Positions 8,785 to 17,763 of a stretch of DNA of 45,369 nt are shown here, piece after piece. Position 1 is the stretch's first letter. Every line of letters begins with the position of its first letter. The stretch comes from Betaproteobacteria bacterium (GTDB lineage: Bacteria > Pseudomonadota > Gammaproteobacteria > Burkholderiales > Burkholderiaceae_C): NCBI GenBank assembly GCA_009921265.1, contig RFYV01000022.1:1-45369 (forward strand). The letters run 5' to 3'. Both the position numbers and the translations under genes were made by a program. The notes beneath the pieces are model-generated. The model was given only the letters and a program-made list of their open reading frames with translations, made no database searches and had not been told where the DNA came from.

Positions 8785-10131
8785 TTATAAGCCGTAGGCT
8801 TTGGCAACGAGGCTGATGGGGTGTTGTAGTTCGGGCACGTCGTGGCCATTTTCTTGAAAGCCTTGCGCGATGTGATGACCACCCAATGGGCAATCCGAAC
8901 TGATGTAGTCGGGCTTGCTGCCGTCTTTCATGTTCGCCATGGCTTTTACCACCGGTTTACCAATTTTCATAGCATACGCATGCGTGGATTTTTTCACGCC
9001 ATAGGTTCCTGCATGTCCTGAACAACGCTCTACCGTGTTGATTGTGGTGTTGGGAATCATCTTGAGCATCTCTTCGGTTTTTTTACCGATGTTTTGCACA
9101 CGACCATGACAAGGTATTTGATAGCTGATGTTGCCCAATGCGTTGTCAAATTCTGTTTTGAGTAAACCGTCGCGCTTGCGCTCCATCAAGTATTCAAAAG
9201 GATCCCACATGTGTTCTTTGACCAATTGCGTTTGCACATCGTCGGGATACATCAGTGGCAATTCTTGTTTGAACATGAGCGTGCAACTTGGAACTGCACT
9301 CAAAATCGCATATCCCTCTTGCGCATACTTGGCAAGAATGGGGATATTGATTTGTTTATTCTCATCCACCGATTGCAAATCGCCCAATTCCAATTTAGGC
9401 ATGCCACAACATTTTTCCTTGCTCACCAATTCGTAGGGGATGGCATTGTGATCCAATATTTTGAGCAAATCCATGCCTATGCCTGGTTCGTTGTAATTCA
9501 CATAGCAGGTTGCATAAATCATCACTTTGCCTGGCGTCTTTGCACCATTGACTACTTTGTGTGTTTCGCTTTTGGGCGCAGCACTTCTAAATTTGCGTGT
9601 CGCCAACGAAGGCAACCAAGCGTGTTGATCAACACCCAATGTGCTCTCCATCACTTGTCTAGCTACTTGCGTTTTGTTGATGGCGTTAACGGCTTGAACG
9701 ACAATGGGGATGCCCGCAAATTGTCCATGCACATCGGTGGAAGCTAAAAAAATTTCGCCTATTGTGACTTCGCCTTTTTGAAATTTAATCGCCTTGGCGC
9801 GCAACATGGTGTGTGGAAAGTCTAAATTCCATTCGTGCGGTGGCACATAAGGACATTTGGTGAGATAACACAAATCGCACAAGTAACATTGATCAACGAC
9901 CTTCCAATAATCTTTTTTATCAACGCCATCCAACTCTAAGGTGGGGCTTTCGTCAACCAAATCAAATAGTGTTGGAAATGATCCGCACAAACTCACACAT
10001 CGACGACATCCATGACAGATATCAAAGATACGTTCCATCTCGGTGAGACAAGCCTCTTCGTTGTAAAACTCTGGGTTTTTCCAATCAAGGGGGTGACGTG
10101 TGGGGGCCTCAAGGCTGCCTTCGCGTGCCAT
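8785..10131 (-). CDS. GlpC/heterodisulfide reductase-like Fe-S oxidoreductase
   Basis: 448-residue Fe-S protein. The N-terminus has two four-cysteine clusters: CHGCRRCVSLC (Cys39, 42, 45, 49) and CYLCDLCYLTKCP (Cys82, 85, 88, 93), typical of two [4Fe-4S] centres. Two CCG-type regions follow, with KCCGMPKLELGDL in the first and CSGHAGTYG plus SSDCPLGGHHIAQG in the second. This is the layout of GlpC and HdrD-like electron-transfer subunits. No membrane anchor is seen. Its place after rubrerythrin and before DUF3501 suggests that it passes electrons to rubrerythrin or a related peroxide-reducing step (inference). A gap of 103 bp with inverted repeats separates it from rubrerythrin. Confidence 0.88.
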   Translation of the reverse strand: MAREGSLEAPTRHPLDWKNPEFYNEEACLTEMERIFDICHGCRRCVSLCGSFPTLFDLVDESPTLELDGVDKKDYWKVVDQCYLCDLCYLTKCPYVPPHEWNLDFPHTMLRAKAIKFQKGEVTIGEIFLASTDVHGQFAGIPIVVQAVNAINKTQVARQVMESTLGVDQHAWLPSLATRKFRSAAPKSETHKVVNGAKTPGKVMIYATCYVNYNEPGIGMDLLKILDHNAIPYELVSKEKCCGMPKLELGDLQSVDENKQINIPILAKYAQEGYAILSAVPSCTLMFKQELPLMYPDDVQTQLVKEHMWDPFEYLMERKRDGLLKTEFDNALGNISYQIPCHGRVQNIGKKTEEMLKMIPNTTINTVERCSGHAGTYGVKKSTHAYAMKIGKPVVKAMANMKDGSKPDYISSDCPLGGHHIAQGFQENGHDVPELQHPISLVAKAYGL

Positions 10132-10171
10132 GTTATGTCCTCAGTTGGGGGGTAAAAAAGTAAATAAACCG

Positions 10172-10196
10172 TCACTCAGTGAGAGGCGCTGCGCCT
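10172..10196 (-). repeat. Paired inverted repeats between rubrerythrin and the Fe-S gene
   Basis: Two adjacent perfect palindromes: TCACT-C-AGTGA (10172-10182) and AGGCGC-T-GCGCCT (10184-10196). On the minus strand the transcript would form the GC-rich hairpin first and then enter a U-rich stretch (GGTTTATTTACTTTTTT). It may attenuate read-through or protect the rubrerythrin message, so that rubrerythrin is made in excess over downstream genes. This is inference. Confidence 0.45.
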
Positions 10197-10234
10197 TGTC
10201 AGCACAACGCCCAACACTCAATGTCCGGGTGGGA

Positions 10235-10657
10235 TCAATCCACTAATTCGGCCAATGCCTTGGCATAACGGTTGGCGTGTGAACGCTCAGCCTTTGCCAG
10301 CGTTTCAAACCAGTCAGCGATTTCATCGTGACCTTCGTCGCGTGCAGTTTTGGCCATACCGGGGTACATGTCGGTGTACTCGTGCGTTTCGCCAGCCACT
10401 GCTGCTTTGAGGTTGTCACGTGTTGCGCCAATGGGCAGACCCGTTGCTGGATCACCGCATTGCTCGAGCCACTCGAGGTGACCGTGAGCGTGTCCTGTTT
10501 CACCTTCAGCGGTGGAACGGAACAACGCTGCAACGTCATTTTGTCCTTCGATGTCGGCCTTGTTTGCGAAATACAAATAACGGCGATTAGCCTGTGACTC
10601 GCCAGCAAAAGCGGCTTTCAGGTTTTCTTCCGTTTTGGAGCCTTTGAGTGCTGCCAT
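10235..10657 (-). CDS. rbr: Rubrerythrin (erythrin-type, no rubredoxin domain)
   Basis: Diiron peroxidase-like protein that reduces hydrogen peroxide. The 140-residue four-helix bundle carries ligands in pairs: Glu20 (AGESQANRRY), Glu53 and His56 (EGETGHAH), Glu90 and Glu93 (GETHEYTDMYP), and Glu124 with His127 (KAERSHANRY). The C-terminal rubredoxin-like Cys4 domain of classical rubrerythrin is absent, so an external electron donor is needed; the downstream Fe-S protein is a candidate. The start has an AGGAG element 8 nt upstream. It is the first gene of the minus-strand run, with an OxyR-like operator about 90 bp upstream. Confidence 0.95.
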   Translation of the reverse strand: MAALKGSKTEENLKAAFAGESQANRRYLYFANKADIEGQNDVAALFRSTAEGETGHAHGHLEWLEQCGDPATGLPIGATRDNLKAAVAGETHEYTDMYPGMAKTARDEGHDEIADWFETLAKAERSHANRYAKALAELVD

Positions 10658-10745
10658 AGAAATCTCCTAAGTGTTGATGAAAAGCCTTAACAAATGAATT
10701 GCCAAAGACTTGCATAGCGTACCCGCAATGGAACACCCTCGTCTA

Positions 10746-10782
10746 ATGGGATGTTTCTATTCTCAAGATAGATTAAATCTAT
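10746..10782. promoter_or_regulatory. Candidate OxyR operator upstream of rubrerythrin
   Basis: The 15-mer ATAGATTAAATCTAT (10768-10782) is a perfect match to the OxyR motif ATAGnTnnnAnCTAT. The neighbouring 15-mer ATGGGATGTTTCTAT (10746-10760) keeps CTAT and ATGG. The two are separated by exactly 7 nt, the spacing of the established 37-bp tetramer site. The site is 89 bp from the rubrerythrin ATG, a usual distance for activation. It also lies about 70 bp upstream of the mazE start on the other strand. No oxyR gene is in the window. Confidence 0.68.
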
Positions 10783-10852
10783 CGTCGGCTCCAGCTAATA
10801 GCATAAATTACATTGAGAATGTATATACAAAGTATCTACTTTCAAAGGGCGC

Positions 10853-11095
10853 GTGAAGCAAATAGAAATCGTTAAATAGGAAAATAGTTGCGCCGTGCGC
10901 TTGCCAGCTGCTGCAATGAAAAATTTGAAAATCGCACTAGGTGTCCGAATGGAACTGGAAGCTGTCGAAGGAGCCCAGGTACTCAAACCGACCGCAAAGA
11001 TTTATCACTTGAAGGACATGCTTGCCCAAATCAATGATCAAAATCGACATGAGTTCGTTGATTGGGGTACGCCGGTTGGCCGTGAAGTATGGTGA
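10853..11095 (+). pseudogene. MazE-family antitoxin with an early amber codon
   Basis: From GTG 10853 the frame reads MKQIEIVK, then TAG (10877-10879), then ENSCAVRLPAAAMKNLKIAL and further to the C-terminus HEFVDWGTPVGREVW. This is the usual AbrB-like MazE layout: the VRLPAAAM DNA-binding strand and a C-terminal toxin-binding tail. The TAG most likely replaces a TGG Trp codon, as MazE proteins often have W-G/E-N-S here. An internal GTG (10895) could still make a 66-residue protein with the toxin-binding tail but an incomplete DNA-binding fold. The stop overlaps the mazF start (ATGGTGA). It is either a damaged antitoxin or a sequencing error. Confidence 0.75.
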
Positions 11096-11442
11096 CGCGC
11101 AAAAACGCCTCTGCGCCTGATCTGGGTGACGTGGTTTGGCTTGATCACAATCCACAAGCGGGACACGAGCAAGCAGGTCATAGGCCTGCACTTGTTCTGT
11201 CCCCCAAAGCTTATAACTCTGCGAGTGGCCTGATGTTGTGTTGTCCAGTAACAACTCAAATAAAGGGCTATCCATTTGAAGTTGCGCTAACTGGATCAAA
11301 AGGACTGAAGAGCGTGGTGCTTTCCGATCAATTGAGAAGCATGGATTGGGAGGTGCGCCAAGCAACAATCGCAGGACGTGCCGCTGAGGCTGTGGTGGCT
11401 GAAGTGATTGCCAAATTAAAGGTTTTGCTTCCCCTCCAGTGA
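11089..11442 (+). CDS. MazF/PemK-family endoribonuclease toxin
   Basis: 117-residue toxin of the MazF/PemK family, an mRNA interferase that cuts at short specific sequences. Family blocks are intact: GDVVWLDHNPQAGHEQAGHR with the conserved Arg and PALVLSP, the TQIKGYPFEV loop, and SVVLSDQLRSMDW. No truncation is seen. Its ATG overlaps the end of mazE by 7 nt, the usual coupled arrangement. As the antitoxin frame is interrupted, the toxin would have to be inactive, poorly made, or neutralised by a short internal-start antitoxin or another MazE. Cut specificity cannot be read from the sequence. Confidence 0.9.
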   Translation: MVTRKNASAPDLGDVVWLDHNPQAGHEQAGHRPALVLSPKAYNSASGLMLCCPVTTQIKGYPFEVALTGSKGLKSVVLSDQLRSMDWEVRQATIAGRAAEAVVAEVIAKLKVLLPLQ

Positions 11443-11561
11443 GCACACCCTGCATTGGGCGAGTCGATCCCCATCAAAATCCACAAATCAAATTTATCTC
11501 CCCCTCACCAAATTCTTTCAGTTAAAGTCAATCTTTATGACTGGCTCTACCAAGGAAGACC

Positions 11562-12113
11562 ATGCAATCGTCCACACAGCCTTTGCCTGCGCCCGCACGG
11601 ATTCAACAACTGCATCATTACGCTTATCGATGTCGAGACGCCGAATAAACGCGCCATTTTTATGAAGATATTTTGGGTCTACCGCTTTACCACATCATTC
11701 AAAGTGACCATGTGCCGAGTACGGGAGAGTATTGCCCCTACACACATATTTTTTTCCAATTGATCGACGGCTCATAAATTGCGTTTTTTGATTTGGGTGA
11801 TGATGAAGCAGCAGAGCCCTCGGCCAATACACCTGCGTGGGTGAACCATATAGCATTCAGAGTAAATACAGTGCCAGAGTTAGAAACCACCATGACCCGA
11901 CTTCAAGCCAACGGCATTGACGTGATTGGCATCACCGATCACAGAATTTTTAAAAGTATTTATTTCTTTGATCCCAATGGCATTCGCTTAGAGTTGTCTG
12001 CACAAGTAGCGGATGCATTTCAAATGCTAGAAGAAAGCAAAACAGCACAAGCATCCTTGAAAGAATGGAACGAACGCAAAGCACACATGCGTGAACAAAG
12101 AAAAAATAATTGA
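11562..12113 (+). pseudogene. VOC (glyoxalase/bleomycin-resistance) family pseudogene
   Basis: Starting at ATG 11562 behind AAGGAAG, one frame encodes a complete VOC-fold protein of 183 codons broken by two TAA codons, at 11646-11648 and 11775-11777. Reading through them gives IQQLHHYAYRCRDAE-stop-TRHFYEDILGLPLYH, then TGEYCPYTHIFFQLIDGS-stop-IAFFDLGDDEAAEPS, then WVNHIAFRVNTVPEL and FFDPNGIRLELSAQV. The His and Glu metal-ligand positions of the fold are recognisable (LHHYAYR, IAFFDLGD, VNHIAFRV, IRLELS). The frame overlaps GTG codons of the next gene. It probably belonged to a ring-cleavage or glyoxalase step with the adjacent monooxygenase. Confidence 0.85.
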
Positions 12114-12120
12114 TTTAAAA

Positions 12121-13836
12121 ATGTCAAACAATCCTTATCGTGCGCCCATTTTTACCAATGGCTATGAACACACGCAAGGACGCGGCTACGAGTTACCGCA
12201 ATATCCTTTTATAGAACCAACCGAGTTAAAAACAGGTGCTACGCATCGATACGACATTGTGATTGTGGGTGGTGGCATTACGGGTCTCACTTTGGCGTGC
12301 AGTTTAGCCAACTGGGGCGTCAGCGCAATTTTATTAGACGAAGACAACACTGTGGGCGTGAAAGGCGCATCGTCACGCGGTATTTGTTACACACAAAAAT
12401 CCTTAGAAATTTTTATACGTTTGGGCATTTATGAGACCATCAATGACAAAGGCGTTCAATGGAGTGTAGGTCGAACATTTGCGGGTCACGACGAGGTTTT
12501 TGCATTCGATTTGCGCCAGCAAAGTCATTTTAATTTGAGTGAACAACCCCCTTTCATCAATATTCAACAGTTTTATATCGAAGGCTACTTGGTCGAGCGC
12601 ATCATGGCGATCAATGAACAAAAACCACTCATTGATTTGCGGTGGATGTCACGTGTAGTTAATTTTTCACAAAACACAGAATATGCTGAACTTGAAGTGC
12701 AAACATCCAAAGGCAACTACAAACTACAAGCCTCGCATGTGATTGATGCAACGGGTTCACACACGCCCTTTCATGAGTGGTGCAACATGAGTATGGATTC
12801 CAAACGTGGGGACGATCGATGGTGCATCGCCGATGTGAAATTCAAAGACACGCCACCTACCGAACGACATACCTGGATTGAAGCGCCCTTCAATGAAAAC
12901 CGTGCCGTGTGGCAACACTTAATGGGCGACGCCGTGTGGCGTATCGATTATCAAATGGCGCCTGATGCAGACCCTGCTTATGTGAGTCGTGAAGACGTGG
13001 TGCGTGAACGATTGAAGCGTCAATTTGGCGACAACCTTTCTTGTGAAATTGTGTGGGTCGGCCCGTATGCTTATAAAAGTCAATGCCTGTATCAACTCCA
13101 AAAAGATCGTGTTTATTTTGCGGGGGATACGGCAAAAGTTGTGAGCCCCTTTGGCGCGAGAGGTGGCAACACGGGCATTGCAGACGCAGACAATTTGGCT
13201 TGGAAACTCGCAAATGTTCTCAAAGGCAAGGCGCCCGCACAACTTTTACAAAGTTACAACGATGAACGCTTAGAGGCTGCGCAGCAAAATGTGATGATCA
13301 CCCGACGTACCGCACGATTTTTGCGCGCGCCACAAGGCATTGAAAAACTCATGCGTAGTGCAGTGATTGGTTTGGCAAAAAAACATGCATTCGCGCGCGT
13401 ATTGATCAATACAGGACGCATGGCAGTGGCCAATCGATACACACGATCGAGCATATGCACAGACACCGGTGGCGTATCGGTTCAAAACGTTTCATTCCAA
13501 TGGTATGATTCACATTACGGGCAACTAAATGATTTGATTCGTTGGGCCGATGGCCGCTTGCTTCTTTTAATATTTGGTTCAATCTCAAAAGGCGACATAC
13601 AAAACCTTCAGCAACTGAGCCAACAATGGCCTGTTCGCGTGGTTCAAGTTGTTACACCCAACGCGTATGCTCAATCAATTGAACACGTGGTTGATAACCA
13701 AGGTCATTTAAAAACCGCCAGTCACTTGAAAGACCACCAATGGGCATTGATTCGACCCGACAACTATTTGGCGGCCCATGGAACGGGTGTAGATGCGCGC
13801 TTGACTCTGGCCGCACAACGCGCCTTAGCCTATTAG
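12121..13836 (+). CDS. FAD-dependent aromatic monooxygenase (PheA/TfdB-like)
   Basis: Class A flavoprotein monooxygenase of 571 residues, the group that hydroxylates phenolic or polyketide rings with NAD(P)H and O2. The Rossmann motif YDIVIVGGGITGLTLACSLA lies near residue 42. The second FAD motif is GDTAKVVSPFGARGGNTGIA, followed by DADNLAWKLANVLKGKAPAQ. In relatives this motif usually begins GDAAH; here Lys replaces His. A thioredoxin-like C-terminal domain follows. ATG 12121 (MSNNPYRAP) is preferred over an in-frame GTG at 12091 inside the VOC remnant. No strong Shine-Dalgarno is visible at either. Substrate unknown. Confidence 0.85.
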   Translation: MSNNPYRAPIFTNGYEHTQGRGYELPQYPFIEPTELKTGATHRYDIVIVGGGITGLTLACSLANWGVSAILLDEDNTVGVKGASSRGICYTQKSLEIFIRLGIYETINDKGVQWSVGRTFAGHDEVFAFDLRQQSHFNLSEQPPFINIQQFYIEGYLVERIMAINEQKPLIDLRWMSRVVNFSQNTEYAELEVQTSKGNYKLQASHVIDATGSHTPFHEWCNMSMDSKRGDDRWCIADVKFKDTPPTERHTWIEAPFNENRAVWQHLMGDAVWRIDYQMAPDADPAYVSREDVVRERLKRQFGDNLSCEIVWVGPYAYKSQCLYQLQKDRVYFAGDTAKVVSPFGARGGNTGIADADNLAWKLANVLKGKAPAQLLQSYNDERLEAAQQNVMITRRTARFLRAPQGIEKLMRSAVIGLAKKHAFARVLINTGRMAVANRYTRSSICTDTGGVSVQNVSFQWYDSHYGQLNDLIRWADGRLLLLIFGSISKGDIQNLQQLSQQWPVRVVQVVTPNAYAQSIEHVVDNQGHLKTASHLKDHQWALIRPDNYLAAHGTGVDARLTLAAQRALAY

Positions 13837-13906
13837 CCCTGAGCGCACCCCCAAGGCTTTCTACCCCGATAATCTAGGTTTTCGCATTTGCATTTAGCAC
13901 ATTCCT

Positions 13907-14569
13907 ATGTCCACCACACTTCGAATTGATTTTGTATCTGACATCGCCTGCCCTTGGTGCGCTGTCGGTCTCGGCGCTCTTGAACAGGCATTAAAACGCT
14001 TAGATGGAAAAGTACAGGCTGAGCTCCACTTTCAACCGTTTGAACTCAACCCCAACATGCCAGCGGGTGGACAAGATTTAAGCGAGCATCTCACCGAAAA
14101 ATACGGCTCGACACCAGAGCGACAAGCGCAGATCAGAGAAAACATCACAGCGCGCGGCCAAGAAGTGGGCTTCACATTCAATCCCGATGGTCGTGGTCGT
14201 GTTTACAACACCTTTGATGCGCATCGATTGCTTCATTGGGCGGGTGTCGACTTACCTATGGATGCACAGCATCATCTCAAAAAATCTTTTTTAAATGCCT
14301 ACCAAGGTCGCGCTGAATCCATTGAATCGCACGAGGTGTTGTTGTCTGCTGTGAAAGATGCGCAACTCGATGTGCAAGAAGCCGAGCGAATTTTAAAATC
14401 AGATATGTATGCCGCCGAGGTTCGTGCGCGCGAACAGTTTTATTTAAATGCGGGTATTCATTCGGTACCCGCCATCATCATCAATGAGTGTCATTTGATT
14501 TCAGGTGGACAACCCATCGAAGTTTTTGAGCAAGCGCTTCAAGAAATTGCCAAAGAGATTCACGCATGA
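13907..14569 (+). CDS. DsbA-family oxidoreductase, FrnE-like
   Basis: 220-residue thioredoxin-fold protein of the FrnE/2-hydroxychromene-2-carboxylate isomerase group. The active site [11 protein letters not shown] (Cys15, Cys18) is near the N-terminus, followed by the family blocks [17 protein letters not shown] and [14 protein letters not shown], and near the C-terminus the cis-Pro loop [20 protein letters not shown]. There is no signal peptide, so it acts in the cytoplasm. Substrates of such proteins are mostly unknown; redox stress roles are reported for FrnE in other bacteria. Its stop overlaps the valS start by 4 bp (ATGA), implying coupling. Confidence 0.9.
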   Translation: MSTTLRIDFVSDIACPWCAVGLGALEQALKRLDGKVQAELHFQPFELNPNMPAGGQDLSEHLTEKYGSTPERQAQIRENITARGQEVGFTFNPDGRGRVYNTFDAHRLLHWAGVDLPMDAQHHLKKSFLNAYQGRAESIESHEVLLSAVKDAQLDVQEAERILKSDMYAAEVRAREQFYLNAGIHSVPAIIINECHLISGGQPIEVFEQALQEIAKEIHA

Positions 14570-17529
14570 GTAACCCACCCGCACAACCGAGTTTAGAGAG
14601 TCTGTCCAAATCTTTTGAACCCGCCGCCTTAGAAGCGCATTGGGGGTCCGAGTGGGAAAAACGCGGCTACGGCGTTGCAGGATTCAGAGGTCAAGGCCAA
14701 GCTAAAGTGGGACAAGAAGCTTTTGCGATTCAATTGCCGCCACCTAATGTAACGGGCACTTTGCACATGGGTCATGCGTTCAATCAAACCATCATGGATA
14801 GCCTCACGCGCTATCACCGCATGAAAGGTTTCAACACGCTTTGGGTGCCTGGCACCGATCATGCAGGCATTGCCACACAAATTGTGGTGGAACGGCAACT
14901 GCAAGAAAAAGGTATCAGTCGTCACGATATGGGGACCTCTCCTGCAGAAGCGCGAAAAAATTTCGTCTCCAAAGTGTGGGAGTGGAAAGAAAAATCGGGC
15001 AACACCATTACTTCGCAAATGCGACGCATGGGAGACAGTGTTGATTGGTCACGTGAATACTTCACCATGGATGACAAACTCTCGCATGTTGTCACCGAAA
15101 CGTTTGTGAAGTTGCATCAACAAGGCCTCATCTACCGAGGCAAACGTTTGGTGAGTTGGGACCCCGAACTCAATACCGCCGTATCTGATTTAGAAGTAGA
15201 GAGCGAAGAAGAAGACGGTCATCTGTGGCACATCCTCTATCCGTTTTCCAAGGGTGAGCAACTCGTCGATGGTGTTTTATCCAAGGGCTTGGTTGTTGCA
15301 ACCACACGACCCGAAACCATGTTGGGTGACGTTGCTGTGATGGTCCACCCCGACGATACTCGCTATCAATCATTGATTGGACAAAGCGTCAAACTCCCTT
15401 TGTGCGATCGCGAGATTCCAATCATTGCAGACACCTATGTGGATCGCGAATTTGGAACGGGTGTTGTCAAAGTAACGCCTGCGCACGACGCCAACGACTA
15501 CGCTGTGGGTCAACGACACCAGTTGCCCATCATTGGCGTGCTTCATCTCAATGCCACTATCAACGACAACGCGCCCGTTGCTTATCGCGACATGGATCGT
15601 TTTGTAGCACGCAAACAAATCGTCAAAGATTTGCAAGCGCAAGAATTGATGATTGAAATTAAAAAACACAAACTCATGGTGCCGCGTTGTGCGCGTACAG
15701 GGCAAATTATTGAACCCATGCTCACCGATCAATGGTTCATCGCTATGCAAAAGGTCAGTGAGCAAGACCCCACAGGCAAAAGCATTGCACAAAAAGCCAT
15801 CGACGTCGTTGCCTCAGGTGAGGTGAGTTTTGTTCCAGAAAATTGGGTCAACACCTACAACCAATGGATGAACAACATTCAAGACTGGTGTATTTCACGC
15901 CAGTTGTGGTGGGGCCATCAAATTCCCGCTTGGTATGACGAGGACGGTCGCGTATACGTGGCGCGTAATCTGCAAGAAGCGCAAGCACTGGCGCCGGGCA
16001 AAAACTTACGTCGCGATGAAGATGTTTTAGATACGTGGTACTCATCGGCCTTGGTGCCGTTTTCAACCATGGGTTGGCCAGAGGCCGCGCAAACCCATAA
16101 AGCTACATCCGATTACGATTTGTATTTGCCAAGCGATGTATTAGTTACGGGCTATGACATTATTTTCTTTTGGGTTGCGCGCATGATCATGATGACCACG
16201 CATTTCACGGGTCGAGTTCCATTTAAACATGTGTATATACATGGCTTGGTACGTGATGCGCAAGGCAAAAAAATGAGCAAGTCCGAAGGCAATGTATTGG
16301 ATCCCGTTGATTTGATCGATGGTATTGAACTTGAACCGTTACTAGACAAACGCTCGCAAGGTTTGCGTAAACCAGAAACCGCGCCACAAGTTAGAAAAAA
16401 TACACAAAAAGAATTTCCTGATGGTATTCCTGCTTATGGTGCTGACGCATTGCGATTTACTTTTGCAGCACTTGCCTCGTTGGGTCGCAGCATCAACTTT
16501 GACAGTAAACGTTGTGAAGGCTATCGCAATTTTTGTAACAAATTATGGAATGCCACACGTTTTGTTCTCATGAATTGTGAAGGCCATGATTGCGGATTGG
16601 CCGAGCACACCAAAGAGCAATGCCAACCCGCGCGCGTTGATACATCGGGACAAGCTATTGCAGCTGGTCCTTTTTATGGTTACATGCAATTCAGCCAAGC
16701 CGATCGATGGATCACATCGGTCTTGCAACAAACCGAAGCCGATGTGGCCAAAGGTTTTGCACAATACCGTTTAGACAACGTGGCTCAATCCATTTATGAA
16801 TTTGTTTGGAATGAATACTGCGATTGGTATCTTGAAATTGCCAAAGTGCAGTTACAAACGGGAAGCGATTCACAACAGCGCGCAACTCGCAGAACGTTGA
16901 TTCGCGTACTCGAAACGATTGTACGTTTAGCGCATCCCATCATTCCATTCATCACCGAAGAATTGTGGCAAAAAGTCGCACCCGTTGCAGGGCTTGTAGG
17001 CGAATCGGTCAGCATTGCGCGTTATCCCGAAGCGCAGCTCGAAAAAATTGATCCGCTTGCGATTGCGCATGTGGCACAACTCAAATCATTGGTGGATGCG
17101 TGCCGCAATTTGCGCGGCGAAATGGGCGTGTCACCCGCTACCAAAGCACCTTTACTCGTCGTTGGTAATGCAACGTTCATGCGAGACAACGCGCCTGTGT
17201 TGCAAGCATTGGCCAAATTAAGCGAAGTCAAAGTTTTTGATGATGAGGCTGCTTGGTCTACTGCCACTCAATCGTCACCATCGACAGCAGTTGGGGACAT
17301 ACGATTATGTTTATTGATTGAGGTGGATGTAGCCGCAGAAAAAATTCGTCTCGACAAAGAAATCACACGCATCAAGACAGAAATACAAAAAGCCAATGGC
17401 AAATTATCCAATGAAGCTTTTGTGACTAAAGCCCCGCCTGCCGTGATTGAGCAAGAGCGCAAACGCTTGGCTGATTTTGATGCGACGGTGATTAAATTAG
17501 AAGGTCAAAGCAAGCGACTGGGCAATTAA
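14566..17529 (+). CDS. valS: Valyl-tRNA synthetase
   Basis: Class I aminoacyl-tRNA synthetase that charges tRNA-Val and edits mischarged Thr. The protein has 987 residues, slightly longer than E. coli ValS (951). The HIGH region is [13 protein letters not shown] at residues 58-70. KMSKS is at 569-573, followed by EGNVLDP. The editing domain ([35 protein letters not shown]) lies between them. The C-terminal coiled-coil is clear ([20 protein letters not shown]). The start overlaps the FrnE-like gene by 4 bp. No T-box or other leader is possible with this spacing. Confidence 0.97.
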   Translation: MSNPPAQPSLESLSKSFEPAALEAHWGSEWEKRGYGVAGFRGQGQAKVGQEAFAIQLPPPNVTGTLHMGHAFNQTIMDSLTRYHRMKGFNTLWVPGTDHAGIATQIVVERQLQEKGISRHDMGTSPAEARKNFVSKVWEWKEKSGNTITSQMRRMGDSVDWSREYFTMDDKLSHVVTETFVKLHQQGLIYRGKRLVSWDPELNTAVSDLEVESEEEDGHLWHILYPFSKGEQLVDGVLSKGLVVATTRPETMLGDVAVMVHPDDTRYQSLIGQSVKLPLCDREIPIIADTYVDREFGTGVVKVTPAHDANDYAVGQRHQLPIIGVLHLNATINDNAPVAYRDMDRFVARKQIVKDLQAQELMIEIKKHKLMVPRCARTGQIIEPMLTDQWFIAMQKVSEQDPTGKSIAQKAIDVVASGEVSFVPENWVNTYNQWMNNIQDWCISRQLWWGHQIPAWYDEDGRVYVARNLQEAQALAPGKNLRRDEDVLDTWYSSALVPFSTMGWPEAAQTHKATSDYDLYLPSDVLVTGYDIIFFWVARMIMMTTHFTGRVPFKHVYIHGLVRDAQGKKMSKSEGNVLDPVDLIDGIELEPLLDKRSQGLRKPETAPQVRKNTQKEFPDGIPAYGADALRFTFAALASLGRSINFDSKRCEGYRNFCNKLWNATRFVLMNCEGHDCGLAEHTKEQCQPARVDTSGQAIAAGPFYGYMQFSQADRWITSVLQQTEADVAKGFAQYRLDNVAQSIYEFVWNEYCDWYLEIAKVQLQTGSDSQQRATRRTLIRVLETIVRLAHPIIPFITEELWQKVAPVAGLVGESVSIARYPEAQLEKIDPLAIAHVAQLKSLVDACRNLRGEMGVSPATKAPLLVVGNATFMRDNAPVLQALAKLSEVKVFDDEAAWSTATQSSPSTAVGDIRLCLLIEVDVAAEKIRLDKEITRIKTEIQKANGKLSNEAFVTKAPPAVIEQERKRLADFDATVIKLEGQSKRLGN

Positions 17530-17531
17530 AA

Positions 17532-17759
17532 TTAGCGTCGACGCAGGATGTGAACAAACTCATTGCCTGCGCTTTGTTGCTCCACCAATTCATTGCCCGT
17601 TTGTTTGGCAAATGCAGCAAAGTCTCTCATCGAACCCGCGTCGGTTGCCACCACTTTGAGCAACTGACCGCTTTGCATGGCGGTGAGTGCTTTTTTTGCT
17701 TTTAATATGGGTAACGGGCAGTTCAATCCACGCGTATCCAACTCTTGATCTACTTGCAT
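17532..17759 (-). CDS. tusA: Sulfur carrier protein TusA family
   Basis: Small sulfur carrier of 75 residues. TusA-family proteins take persulfide sulfur from cysteine desulfurase and pass it to tRNA thiolation or other sulfur pathways. The family motif is clear at the N-terminus: LDTRGLNCPLPILKAKKAL with the sulfur-carrying Cys14 in CPxP. The start MQVDQELDTRGLN is preferred because AGGACAA lies upstream. A longer TTG-started version would overlap the NUDIX gene. The stop is 2 bp from the valS stop on the other strand. Next to cysM, two genes upstream, it forms a sulfur-themed minus-strand group. Confidence 0.88.
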   Translation of the reverse strand: MQVDQELDTRGLNCPLPILKAKKALTAMQSGQLLKVVATDAGSMRDFAAFAKQTGNELVEQQSAGNEFVHILRRR

Positions 17760-17763
17760 TTGA

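Noticed and set aside
4832..10879. Reassignment of the amber codon TAG to a sense codon, suggested by in-frame TAG in the LysR remnant and in mazE
   Set aside because: Several intact genes (queF, yaaA, the tautomerase, DUF3501, lolA) end with TAG at their expected length, and the VOC pseudogene is broken by TAA, so ordinary nonsense mutations are simpler.
11455..11763. A 102-residue plus-strand open frame between mazF and the VOC remnant
   Set aside because: It has no family resemblance; a different frame of the same DNA encodes the recognisable VOC protein with two stop codons.
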